From an uncultured Prevotellaceae bacterium (GTDB lineage: Bacteria > Bacteroidota > Bacteroidia > Bacteroidales > Bacteroidaceae): a stretch of DNA of 64,000 nt. Shown one piece after another: positions 43,044 through 50,637 of the stretch (the stretch's first letter is position 1; the number at the start of each line of letters is the position of its first letter). A model generated the notes under the pieces. The model saw only the letters and a list, made by a program, of their open reading frames with translations. It ran no database searches and was not told the origin of the DNA. The stretch covers positions 39,816 to 103,815 of the forward strand of contig CADAOD010000005.1 of assembly GCA_902789415.1 (NCBI GenBank). The letters are read 5' to 3'. The position numbers were made by a program, and so were the translations under genes.

Positions 43044-43643
43044 ATGGCGTTTATCACAGATAACTGCACCTTCTACGAGCTGACAGACGAAGTACTTGCC
43101 GCCTGTCAGCCTTTTGTTTGTGGCAATGACGACCTTGACGATTTCTTTTGTAATGATGCCACACGCTATGCGCACTTCTTGATGGGAAAAAGTTATTGCT
43201 TTCGTTTGAACGACGACCCCACAAAGATTGTTTGCGCACTTACCATATCTAATGATAGTATTCGTATTTACGACCTACCACGTAGCCGTCGCGACTACAT
43301 GAAGAGTCTTACTCATCACGAGAAACCTCTTCGCCGCTATCCAGGTGTATTGATTGGGCGTCTTGGTGTAAATTGCGAGTTTGCATGTAAAGGCATTGGT
43401 AGTGAGGTGCTCGACTTTATTAAGGGTTGGTTTTTCTCAAGTACAAACAAGACAGGTTGCCGATTTGTGATCGTAGATGCTGTTAACAATCCGCAGGTCA
43501 TAGCTTTCTATCTAAAGAATGGTTTTCATAGTTTGTTCTCTACTGAAGAACAGGAATTTCTTTATACTGGCGGAAAGAAAGGTCAGCCTGTAGTGCTTAC
43601 TACACGTCTTATGTATTTCGATTTGCTAGAATTGCGCAAATAG
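43044..43643 (+). CDS. GNAT-family N-acetyltransferase
   Basis: 199-aa acetyl-CoA-dependent acetyltransferase. The acetyl-CoA-binding motif A is visible as IGRLGVNCEFACKGIGSEVLDFI near residues 102-128, followed by IVDAVNNPQVIAFYLKNGF (motif B). N-terminal residues 20-40 (PFVCGNDDLDDFFCNDA) resemble the FDCGNxxLDxFL start shared by TacT-like and other small GNATs. The partner upstream is a 55-aa protein. It could modify tRNA-bound amino acids (toxin), a small molecule or a protein; the sequence does not decide. A terminator repeat follows. Confidence 0.85.
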   Translation: MAFITDNCTFYELTDEVLAACQPFVCGNDDLDDFFCNDATRYAHFLMGKSYCFRLNDDPTKIVCALTISNDSIRIYDLPRSRRDYMKSLTHHEKPLRRYPGVLIGRLGVNCEFACKGIGSEVLDFIKGWFFSSTNKTGCRFVIVDAVNNPQVIAFYLKNGFHSLFSTEEQEFLYTGGKKGQPVVLTTRLMYFDLLELRK

Positions 43644-43667
43644 TAGTTTTATAAAATAACCATAGTA

Positions 43668-43703
43668 GACGGAGAATGTTAGCATTTCTCCGTCCTTTTT
43701 TTT
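43668..43703 (+). terminator. Terminator repeat, copy 2
   Basis: GACGGAGAATG pairs with CATTTCTCCGTC and a run of eight T follows. It is the second copy of the segment at 42456-42525, 1.2 kb away in the same orientation. Together the two copies bound the DpnD/55-aa/GNAT cassette. Confidence 0.8.
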
Positions 43704-43727
43704 GCTGCAAATTGCATTTTATCCTTA

Positions 43728-44396
43728 TGCAGAGATAAACTAAAGGATAATGGAACCATTTGGATTTCTGGTACGTATCACAATATTTTTTCTGTGGCAA
43801 GCTGTCTTATGCAGCTGGGCTACAAGATATTAAATGTGATAACGTGGGCCAAAACCAACCCACCGCCCAATATCTCGTGCCGATACTTTACTTACTCTGC
43901 AGAGTTCGTTATCTGGGCTCGCAAATGCGAGAAGGTGCCACATTATTATAATTACGAGTTGATGAAGCACATCAACGGCGATAAGCAGATGACTGATGTG
44001 TGGCGTCTGCCAGCTATTGCTCCATGGGAAAAATCGTGCACCAAGCATCCTACGCAGAAACCTTTGGGTCTGCTGAGTCGTATCATTATGGCTTCAACTA
44101 AACCTGGCGAATGGATACTCGATACCTTTGCCGGTAGTAGTACAACAGGCATCGCTGCTAATCTCCTAGGTCGCCGTTTCCTTGGCATTGAACGCGAAGA
44201 AGAATATGCTGCTATCAGTAAAGCGCGCCGCGAAGAGATTGAAAACCTGAAAACATTCGCTACGTATAAGCATAAGATTCCAGATATCGTTAAGGCCGAG
44301 GACACCCAAACAGACTGCTTTGCTATCTGCGAAGATGTGATTGAGAGCCTTCCTTTCTTAGGTGAGGTGCCTATATCAGGTAAGGGAGGTAAATAA
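43728..44396 (+). pseudogene. 5'-truncated site-specific DNA methyltransferase (beta class)
   Basis: In-frame protein of about 222 residues matching the C-terminal two thirds of N4/N6 DNA methyltransferases: KDNGTIWISGTYHNIF, then SCRYFTYSAEFVIWARK, HPTQKPLGLLSRII, and the AdoMet-binding motif LDTFAGSSTTGIAA near residue 155, followed by RRFLGIEREEEY. In this class the catalytic DPPY motif precedes the first of these blocks; it is absent, because homology begins exactly at the end of terminator repeat copy 2. There is no start codon at the truncated end. It is therefore almost certainly inactive, cut by the event that placed the cassette here. Confidence 0.8.
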
Positions 44397-44727
44397 GTCA
44401 TATTCGATTCTCGATTTTAGGCGATTTTGCTATCTCGGAGATTGCAATTCTGGATTGGGGCAAAAATTTTTTTGTAGAGCGTTTTCCCTGTGTTTCCTTT
44501 ACAAAATTGGGGTGGCTTTGGCGGGGTGCTGCGATTCGCTTCGAATCGTAGCAGGTACTGTAGAAATATAGCGAATATCTTGGAAAAACCAAGGATTTTA
44601 GGCGAAAATTTGTGGTGTTTTTGGCGTAAAAAAGATGCTTTATTGTGCTTTTGTTTACCGGATAATCTATAACTTTGCGTCGTAAACCTTGCACGAAGCG
44701 AGGTTCTAACTAACAAACTGTAATGTT
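44397..44727. other. Gene-free segment with hairpin and promoter
   Basis: 331 bases without a convincing gene. Seen: an 11-bp hairpin (44528-44538 with 44542-44552, CTT loop, one wobble), a -7 element TAACTTTG at 44670-44677 for the next gene, and a leader hairpin AACCTTGC-ACGAA-GCGAGGTT (44685-44705). The - strand frames of 98-99 aa here have AT-rich noise-like composition. Confidence 0.6.
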
Positions 44728-45306
44728 ATGCAAAAGAAGTATTTAAAGCTGCTACGTGCAGCACAGAATCTCCAATTAGCGCGCGGCCAACAGGTGCCAT
44801 TGGAGATTAAGTTGGAAAAGCAACTTAGGCGCTTGTTGGCAAACCGAAAGGTTAATAGACGCAGCCCGATGATTCATATCGAGCATGTGCATCTTTGTAT
44901 TCTTCAGGATGGGAATTCTTCCCCGGTACTTGATCCATCAAACATGCGACAGCATGCTGATGAGGTGATTCTAAATTACGTGGACCGACTGATGCCGGTG
45001 GTGCGTAAGGAGTTGGTTGATAAGCATCGCCAGCTTTGGACAGGTATTTTGCGCTTGCAGTCAGTACGCATGCAGGTGTACAACAAGGGCAAGCAGCAAG
45101 GCACTACATTCAACCGTAACCTTGTGGCGCAGATTATTCATCAGATAGCACCCCAGGTTTATTTGCCAACCGCCAATACGGTGGTGATGGCCGAACACCT
45201 TGAACCAGGCAAAGGGGCTGCTCACCCTGTACGACAGAAGTTGGGTGAGGTACCCGAGATTGGTATCAAAAAATCGGTGGATGAATACCTAAAAAAGTAC
45301 TTTTAA
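44728..45306 (+). CDS. Hypothetical protein (192 aa) of the accessory element
   Basis: Not recognised. The protein is basic and alpha-helical at the N-terminus (MQKKYLKLLRAAQNLQLARG, then LEKQLRRLLANRKVNRR), with a middle section VILNYVDRLMPVVRKELV and a basic C-terminus. No membrane segment or known active site is seen. It has its own promoter, a leader hairpin and a strong terminator, so it is a single-gene unit. It lies between the methyltransferase remnant and the OB-fold-like gene of an element with replication-type genes; nucleic-acid binding is a guess from charge only. Confidence 0.75.
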   Translation: MQKKYLKLLRAAQNLQLARGQQVPLEIKLEKQLRRLLANRKVNRRSPMIHIEHVHLCILQDGNSSPVLDPSNMRQHADEVILNYVDRLMPVVRKELVDKHRQLWTGILRLQSVRMQVYNKGKQQGTTFNRNLVAQIIHQIAPQVYLPTANTVVMAEHLEPGKGAAHPVRQKLGEVPEIGIKKSVDEYLKKYF

Positions 45307-45333
45307 GTACTAACCTATGAAAGAATCATGAAA

Positions 45334-45369
45334 GTTGGGCTCCTGCAAAATGGGGCTCAACTTCTTTTG
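45334..45369 (+). terminator. Intrinsic terminator
   Basis: GTTGGGCTCC (45334-45343) pairs with GGGGCTCAAC (45352-45361), G-T wobbles included, followed by TTCTTTT. A second stem, GAAAGTT-TGAGCC-AACTTTC (45392-45411), with a T-rich tail, lies just downstream. Confidence 0.75.
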
Positions 45370-45439
45370 TATCAACACTTTACGAATGTATGAAAGTTTG
45401 AGCCAACTTTCTTTCATTTTTTCATCGGCTCAATTCCCG

Positions 45440-45532
45440 TACTTTTGCACTCGCAATCCTGAGGTTGGCAAGCCTCGAAAAGGGTTGTGAGTTCTATTAC
45501 ATGTTGATACACATACACGCAGGTAGGCCTGC
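45440..45532 (+). promoter_or_regulatory. Promoter and structured leader of the OB-fold-like gene
   Basis: The -7 element TACTTTTG lies at 45440-45447. The transcript would begin with CTCGCAATCC (45450-45459), which pairs with GGGTTGTGAG (45482-45491) around an inner hairpin GAGGTT-GGCA-AGCCTC (45461-45476). A third hairpin, GCAGG-TAGG-CCTGC, is at 45519-45532. The ATG is at 45563, giving a leader of about 110 nt. Confidence 0.6.
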
Positions 45533-45562
45533 GCTAACATTATTAATAACTATCAAATTACA

Positions 45563-45856
45563 ATGCAAGCAAAAATTTTAAAAGTGGTACGCCAGGGCGA
45601 GGCCTTTAGCGTACAGTCGGCTAAGGCCGAGAGTGGTACTATCCAGAAGTGCAACATTGTGCTGCGCGAGATGGGTGGTGGAAAGTTCGAAAACGAGTTT
45701 GTGTGCGCCATGCTGGGCAATCTGGCGGCGTGCAGATTCTACGAAGGTGATGTGGTGGCAGCCACACTTCGTTTCTCTACACATGAGTATCAGAACCAAG
45801 TGTTCCAGGAAATCTTAGCCACTGACGTGGTGAAGATTTCCAATGTAAAAATTTAA
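45563..45856 (+). CDS. Small OB-fold-like protein
   Basis: 97-aa protein with a pattern of beta strands typical of single-strand-binding or DUF3127-like OB folds: KILKVVRQGEAFSVQ, then KCNIVLREMGG, FENEFVCAMLGNLAACRFYEGDVVAATLRF and a final EILATDVVKIS. No known family is assigned with certainty. It precedes the BRO/KilAC and primase genes and may be the single-strand-binding protein of the element. The long structured leader suggests autoregulation, by analogy with ribosomal and SSB-type proteins. Confidence 0.65.
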   Translation: MQAKILKVVRQGEAFSVQSAKAESGTIQKCNIVLREMGGGKFENEFVCAMLGNLAACRFYEGDVVAATLRFSTHEYQNQVFQEILATDVVKISNVKI

Positions 45857-45966
45857 AAATGATATAATGTAAAAATGTAAAACCCATGAGTTGAGGGTGA
45901 GGAGGATATTCTCGAGTAAATGGCCAAGGAATCCGAAACTTCTTCTCGCTTAAACAACTCAGAATT

Positions 45967-46665
45967 ATGAAAACAGAAATACAGATATTTACTAGTGAAA
46001 TTTTCGGCGAGATTCGTACTTGCCAAGTTAATAACCAAATAATGTTTGTGGGCAAGGATGTGGCTCAGGCGCTGGGATATGCTAAGCCACGAAATGCACT
46101 TGCAGTCCACGTGGATAAGGACGACAAGAGCACCGCCCCGATTCAGGGCCCTGCCTACGAAACCCGCGTAACACTCATCAACGAGAGTGGACTTTACGCA
46201 CTCATTCTCTCATCAAAACTGCCACAGGCCAAGGCTTTTAAGCGATGGGTTACGGCCGAGGTGCTGCCGCAGATTCGACAGACGGGCGGTTACATTCCCA
46301 CCCACGATGCTGATGGTCGTAATCTGTCGGGTAAGGAGATTTTAGAGCGTGCAGATGCCATCGTTGGTCGCGCCTTGCAGTTGCTGAACGAGCCTGCCGA
46401 AGATACGCTGACCGCCACCCAGGTGGCCAAGACGTTTAACATGACCACCTACGATTTTAACACCATTCTGCGCGACATGGGCATACAGTACCGTCGCGAT
46501 GGACATTGGAACATCAGCGACGATCTGACTAATCGCAACCTGGTACGCATGCGCACGCACGTATCCTATAGTTTAAAGGGCCAGAAGAAGATAAAGGTTT
46601 ATATGACGTGGACGCTCGATGGCCTGCGATTTTTGAACTCAAAACTTGGTTATCCTAATTTCTAA
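45967..46665 (+). CDS. BRO-N/KilAC phage antirepressor-type protein
   Basis: 232-aa DNA-binding protein with two phage-type domains: BRO-N at about 1-108 (FGEIRTCQVNNQIMFVGKDVAQALGYAKPRNAL ... INESGLYALILSSKLPQAKAFKRWV) and KilAC at about 145-228 (TLTATQVAKTFNMTTYDFNTILRDMGIQY ... YMTWTLDGLRFL). Such proteins counteract repressors or control replication in temperate phages. It is 2 nt upstream of the primase-like gene, so they form an operon. Proteins with this pair of domains are typically phage-derived; no repressor gene is visible nearby. Confidence 0.88.
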   Translation: MKTEIQIFTSEIFGEIRTCQVNNQIMFVGKDVAQALGYAKPRNALAVHVDKDDKSTAPIQGPAYETRVTLINESGLYALILSSKLPQAKAFKRWVTAEVLPQIRQTGGYIPTHDADGRNLSGKEILERADAIVGRALQLLNEPAEDTLTATQVAKTFNMTTYDFNTILRDMGIQYRRDGHWNISDDLTNRNLVRMRTHVSYSLKGQKKIKVYMTWTLDGLRFLNSKLGYPNF

Positions 46666-46667
46666 CT

Positions 46668-49016
46668 ATGAGTGTACATATGATTTATTACAAGGATGGG
46701 GCAAAGATGATGCGCCCCGTCCTGTCGCGTGAGGAGTACTTGCAGCTACGCAACAGCGGCGAACAGAAACAGTTGGTACAGCGCATACGTAATGGCGAAA
46801 GAGACTTGAAACATCGCTTGGTGCAGATGAACTACAGCTGCTTGCCCAACGATGATGGCAGCCTGAAGGGCAGCACTCGCATGAGCACCACTGTAGGTAT
46901 GGATATCGACTTTGTGGCACCTAAGGAGTTATCGCCCGATGAACAGCAAGCATGGCTTAGCGAGCGCATGGCAAAGGTACCCGAGTTGGTGATGAGTAAG
47001 AAGGATGAGCTGGGCTTGCAGATGTTTGAGCAATCTGCCACCAAGGGTTATCACTTGGCGTTCCGTAGAAAGCCTGAACTCGACCAAGGGGGCAACTTAA
47101 AGTGGGCGAGCGATCTGCTGGGCGTGGCCTTTGATACTCAGGCCAAGGACATCACCCGCGTGTTCTTTACTACCGCCGAGGCCCAACTGATCTACCTCGA
47201 CGACAGTATCTTCTCCTCGGAAGAGGTTTTAGGCACGGATTTCACGGATTTACACGGATTAAGTAAATCCTCGGATGATAATAATTCGTGTAATTCGCGA
47301 AATTCGTGCCAAGAAAAAATCCGTGTAAATCCGTGTCGCTCGGCTTTGCCGCTTGGCTCGTCCAAGAATCCGTGCCAAGAAAAAGATTACAACGGCACAC
47401 CGTTTACCGAGATTATCGCTAAATACTGGGAGCTGTACAACGGCGGCAAGGTGCCTACGGATGGCGATCGCAATGCGCTAACCTTCGAGTTGGCCGTTAC
47501 CATCCGCTGCATCTGCGGCTACCAGCTGGAGAAGCTGATGCAGGTGATACCTAACTACTGGGCTGCACCCGATGGCACCTGCACCCAGGCCGATATGGAC
47601 GAGTATCGCAAAACCATCGAGAACGCCCTGAAAGAACCGCGCAAGGGTATGCCGTATCGCCTTAAACAGGTGCTGCAGGCGCTAAAATCGCAGGCTGGCA
47701 TCAAGGCCTGTGGCGGCACCATGACCACGCCGCCGCCCATGCCCAAAAAGCTACCACCGCTCATCAAACTGCTTACCAAAAACGTGCCTTGGTACTACAA
47801 ACCCGCCGTGGCCAGCGCCGTATTCCCCGCCTTGGGTGCCCATCTGCACGGCGTAAAGTTCCGTTACTGGGACAACGTTGAGCACGAAGCCACGTTTATG
47901 AATCTGCTGGTTGGTCGCCAGTCAATCGGTAAAGGCTCGATCAAAAAGCCCATCGATTATATTATGGACGACATTAAGCAGCGCGACCAACCCAACCGTG
48001 AGCGCGAGGCTGAGTGGAAGCGCAAGAACCCCGCTGGCAAGCAGAAAAAGGACCCGCGACCTGCGGATATCTGCATTCAGATGCTCATCGACAACCTGAC
48101 CGATGCGGTGTTTAACCAGCGCATAGTGGATGCCCACAACAACGGGCAGCGTTACATTTTTACCATCGTAGATGAGGTGGAGGCGCTCAAGAAGGTAACA
48201 TCAAAGTGCTCGGTTGATGAGGTGGGCTTGTTGATACGTAAAGCCTTTGATAACTCTCTAGCCGGTCAGGAGCGTGTGGGTGCCGATAGTGTATCGGGTA
48301 TAGCGCCCTTAAGATGGAACTTCAACGCCAGCACCACGCCGCCCAATGCACGCAAGTTCTTTTATAAGATGGTGAACGATGGTACCGTGGGACGTCTGGA
48401 TGTGGCCACCATCATACGTAATGATGATGACGACGACGACGATCCGCCCATTCAGGGCATTTATGATGAGCAGTTTGCTGCCGAACTGAAGCCCTATATA
48501 GACCGATTGGAGGCTGCCAACGGACTCATCGAGTGCCCTCAGGCCAAGAAACTTTCGCTCGACATCCGACTGGAAAACAAGGAGGCTGCCCGCCTGTTTG
48601 AGAGCGAAGCCTATCGTGTGCTCTCTTATCGTGCCAACGTGATAGCGTGGCTAAAAGGCATGCTGCTATACGTGGCCCACGGCTACAAGTGGGATAAAAC
48701 GATAGCCGACTTTGTGCGCTGGAGCGAGCAGTACAACCTGTGGTGCAAAATGCTGTACTTTGGAGCCCAGTTGGAGAAAGAGTTGCGCGAGGAGCAGGAG
48801 ATACAGCGCCGAAGCGGACCCCAGAACCTGTTGCGCTTTCTGCCCGATGAGTTTACCCGCGAGCAGTACATGCTGATGCGCCAGCAGCAAGGTAGGCAAG
48901 GCGATGGCGATAGTGCCCTGAGGCAGTGGATAACCCGCGGCCATCTGGTGTACGACGAGGTGAGCCACCGCTATTGTAAAACCGAACAGTTTAAGCAAAA
49001 ATACGCCAACCTATGA
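46668..49016 (+). CDS. VirE/BT4734-type primase and DUF3987 helicase-like protein
   Basis: 782-aa replication-type protein of mobile elements. The N-terminal part (about 50-185) is a BT4734/VirE_N-like domain related to archaeo-eukaryotic primases, with acidic TTVGMDIDFVAP and RVFFTTAEAQLIYLDD. Residues 189-236 are coded by a repeat insertion. From about 245 onwards is DUF3987, a P-loop helicase-like module with GRQSIGKGS (Walker A-like) near residue 424 and FTIVDEVEALKK (Walker B-like) near 500; a run of seven Asp occurs near 588. It overlaps the next gene by 4 nt (ATGA). Some Bacteroidota relatives are found beside capsule loci rather than in active elements. Confidence 0.88.
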   Translation: MSVHMIYYKDGAKMMRPVLSREEYLQLRNSGEQKQLVQRIRNGERDLKHRLVQMNYSCLPNDDGSLKGSTRMSTTVGMDIDFVAPKELSPDEQQAWLSERMAKVPELVMSKKDELGLQMFEQSATKGYHLAFRRKPELDQGGNLKWASDLLGVAFDTQAKDITRVFFTTAEAQLIYLDDSIFSSEEVLGTDFTDLHGLSKSSDDNNSCNSRNSCQEKIRVNPCRSALPLGSSKNPCQEKDYNGTPFTEIIAKYWELYNGGKVPTDGDRNALTFELAVTIRCICGYQLEKLMQVIPNYWAAPDGTCTQADMDEYRKTIENALKEPRKGMPYRLKQVLQALKSQAGIKACGGTMTTPPPMPKKLPPLIKLLTKNVPWYYKPAVASAVFPALGAHLHGVKFRYWDNVEHEATFMNLLVGRQSIGKGSIKKPIDYIMDDIKQRDQPNREREAEWKRKNPAGKQKKDPRPADICIQMLIDNLTDAVFNQRIVDAHNNGQRYIFTIVDEVEALKKVTSKCSVDEVGLLIRKAFDNSLAGQERVGADSVSGIAPLRWNFNASTTPPNARKFFYKMVNDGTVGRLDVATIIRNDDDDDDDPPIQGIYDEQFAAELKPYIDRLEAANGLIECPQAKKLSLDIRLENKEAARLFESEAYRVLSYRANVIAWLKGMLLYVAHGYKWDKTIADFVRWSEQYNLWCKMLYFGAQLEKELREEQEIQRRSGPQNLLRFLPDEFTREQYMLMRQQQGRQGDGDSALRQWITRGHLVYDEVSHRYCKTEQFKQKYANL
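47232..47376. repeat. GGCACGGATT repeat element inserted in frame
   Basis: Direct units (GGCACGGATT, TCACGGATT, TACACGGATT) at 47232-47260 are followed by inverted units (AATTCGTGTAATTCGCG, 47283-47310; ATCCGTGTAAATCCGTG, 47320-47337; AATCCGTGCC, 47367-47376) and a tight CGGC-TTT-GCCG hairpin (47341-47351). The whole 145 bp is open in the primase frame and encodes a Ser/Asn/Cys-rich linker. It has the look of an intergenic repeat family of these bacteria, not of coding sequence. Confidence 0.85.
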
Positions 49017-49405
49017 TTTGTGTAGATAATACCCGTGAATGCTTTGTGCAGCTCTGGCTACTTCTGGAGCGCACAAGGCGCCTGCTGGGCTGCCAGTGCA
49101 AGCGCTACTGCATACGTAACGTGCTAAAAGCGTGGTTCGGCCCACAGGCTAACGATGAATTTATTTGGCAGGTATGCCATCAGTGCGATCAGGAAGGCTG
49201 GAACCAGTTGCCTGCGCCGCGACTCTATCCCCGCCAGCATCGCGAACTGCTGCGCGCCATCGTAGCCGTGCGCACAGGCATCAGCTATTACAAAATCGAC
49301 CTGCAAGCGCTCGACTGCGCCTACAGCGAGGCTTTCCCTCATAGTACACCGATTAACATAAACAAAAAGAAAAAACATGGAACCAATAGTACAGTTAAAC
49401 AGTAA
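49013..49405 (+). CDS. Hypothetical protein (130 aa)
   Basis: Overlaps the primase gene by 4 nt and the peptidase gene by 29 nt, so it is translationally coupled in the BRO-primase-peptidase operon. It is Cys/Trp/Arg-rich in the first half (FVQLWLLLERTRRLLGCQCKRYCIRN, WQVCHQCDQEGWNQL), which could form a metal site, but no known motif is recognised. The C-terminus is Lys-rich. No signal peptide is seen. Confidence 0.7.
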   Translation: MICVDNTRECFVQLWLLLERTRRLLGCQCKRYCIRNVLKAWFGPQANDEFIWQVCHQCDQEGWNQLPAPRLYPRQHRELLRAIVAVRTGISYYKIDLQALDCAYSEAFPHSTPININKKKKHGTNSTVKQ

Positions 49406-49853
49406 TGCAAAGCTCTCCGAGAACTTTAAGCTCGGGGAGTTCACTAAGAGTAATCATCCTGAAGTGTATAACATCCCCAGCCACGAGGCGATTGCCAACC
49501 TTAAGCGATTGTGTGGCTGGTTGGAAGTGTTGCGCAAGCGGTATAATGAAAAGTATGGAGTGGGCGAGGAACCTATCCGTATTAACTCCGGCTATCGCAG
49601 TGCGCAATTAAATAAAAAGGTTGGCGGGGTGGCGGGCAGTAACCATCTTACTGGTTGCGCCGTTGATATCCGCGTGTTGGGTGTAGTGCAGTTAATACGT
49701 TATGCTAACATCCTATTGGATTACGCGGATGAGAGTAATCAGGACTTTGACGAGCTGCTGATAGAGAAGAATCGCTACGGTGCCATTTGGCTGCACTTTG
49801 CCGTTCGTCCATTCTCAAACCGACGAAAAGTGAACTTTTTGGGACCAAAATGA
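49377..49853 (+). CDS. M15-family peptidase (cell-wall endolysin-like)
   Basis: 158-aa zinc peptidase of the M15A (D-Ala-D-Ala carboxypeptidase) family with the signature SGYRSAQLNKKVGGVAGSNHLTGCAVDI (zinc ligands His in SNHL and Asp in AVDI, residues about 70-97) and WLHFAV with the third ligand near residue 140. There is no signal peptide, as expected for a phage endolysin that needs a holin. It is the last gene of the phage-type operon. A start 29 nt inside the previous gene is supported by an A-rich ribosome-binding region. Peptidoglycan cross-links are the probable substrate. Confidence 0.88.
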   Translation: MEPIVQLNSNAKLSENFKLGEFTKSNHPEVYNIPSHEAIANLKRLCGWLEVLRKRYNEKYGVGEEPIRINSGYRSAQLNKKVGGVAGSNHLTGCAVDIRVLGVVQLIRYANILLDYADESNQDFDELLIEKNRYGAIWLHFAVRPFSNRRKVNFLGPK

Positions 49854-49917
49854 TAGAAAATGTAGCGATTTAATACAAATTAATATTAAAAATGCATGTA
49901 TTTTGTCGAAATAACTC

Positions 49918-49925
49918 TATATTTG
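49918..49925 (+). promoter_or_regulatory. -7 element of the outer-membrane barrel gene
   Basis: TATATTTG matches TAnnTTTG; the leader to the ATG at 50002 is about 70 nt and A-rich. Confidence 0.5.
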
Positions 49926-50001
49926 CAAACGAAACTTAAAAAGGAGTTTAAACAATCCTATTAACAATTATAATTTTATTAACAACAAAACAAACAACGT
50001 T

Positions 50002-50553
50002 ATGAAAAAAATGATGATGATTGCTGCTATGATGATTGCAGCTGTTACAGTTAAAGCCCAGCAGGCTGGTGAAACATTCTTGAAGCCTATGGTAGGTGCT
50101 ACTTTGGCTACTGTTACTAACAATGGCAACGACATGAAGTTTGGTCTGGTGGCCGGTGCCGAGGTGGGCTATATGTGCACCGACAACTTCGGACTGACAG
50201 CTGGTCTGCTCTACACCCAGCAGGGTGCTAAGGCCGACGGCACGAAAAACAATCTGGAGTATATCAACGTGCCTGTACTGGCTAACGTGTATGTGGCTCC
50301 TGGTTTTGCCCTGAAGGCTGGTGTACAGGTTGGTTTCCTGACCAAGGCCAAGGCTGAAGGTCTTGACTTTAAGGAGCTCTGCAACAAGACTGATTTCTCA
50401 ATTCCTCTGGGTGCTTCGTACGAGTTTAGCGACTTTGTCATCGACGCTCGCTACAACCTCGGTCTTACTAATGTAGGTAAGAAGGAGTACACTCCCAGCA
50501 GCAACAAGAACAGCGTGATTATGCTGACTCTGGGATACAAGATCCCATTTTAA
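50002..50553 (+). CDS. Small outer-membrane beta-barrel protein
   Basis: 183-aa protein with a signal peptide (1-20, VKAQQ) and about eight amphipathic strands (GLVAGAEVGYMC, FGLTAGLLYTQQGA, LKAGVQVGFLTK, FVIDARYNLGLTNVG), ending with TLGYKIPF. It belongs to the PorT/OmpA-like barrel group (outer-membrane protein beta-barrel domain) of Bacteroidota. Single gene with its own promoter and terminator. Function unknown. It lies between the accessory element and the second PUL. Confidence 0.85.
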   Translation: MKKMMMIAAMMIAAVTVKAQQAGETFLKPMVGATLATVTNNGNDMKFGLVAGAEVGYMCTDNFGLTAGLLYTQQGAKADGTKNNLEYINVPVLANVYVAPGFALKAGVQVGFLTKAKAEGLDFKELCNKTDFSIPLGASYEFSDFVIDARYNLGLTNVGKKEYTPSSNKNSVIMLTLGYKIPF

Positions 50554-50596
50554 AAAGTATATTCATTGTTTTAAATTTTAATAATAAGTAAATAGC

Positions 50597-50637
50597 AACA
50601 GAGGCCTGCAGCGATTGCAAGCCTCTGTTATTTTTTT
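50597..50637 (+). terminator. Intrinsic terminator of the barrel gene
   Basis: AACAGAGGC (50597-50605) pairs with GCCTCTGTT (50621-50629) and ATTTTTTT follows. It abuts the stop of the convergent GH115 gene (50636). Confidence 0.88.

Noticed and set aside
42464-43703. Integron attC sites flanking the small-gene cassette
   Set aside because: The repeat is a simple stem with a T-run and lacks the R/L box pattern of attC; no integrase is seen. Kept only as a possible recombination repeat.
44398-44716. 98-99 aa - strand frames in the gap after the methyltransferase remnant
   Set aside because: AT-driven composition, overlapping frames of equal length, no ribosome-binding or family signal; the promoter there points the other way.
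47232-47376. CRISPR-like array
   Set aside because: Repeat units are short, both direct and inverted, without regular spacers, and are translated.
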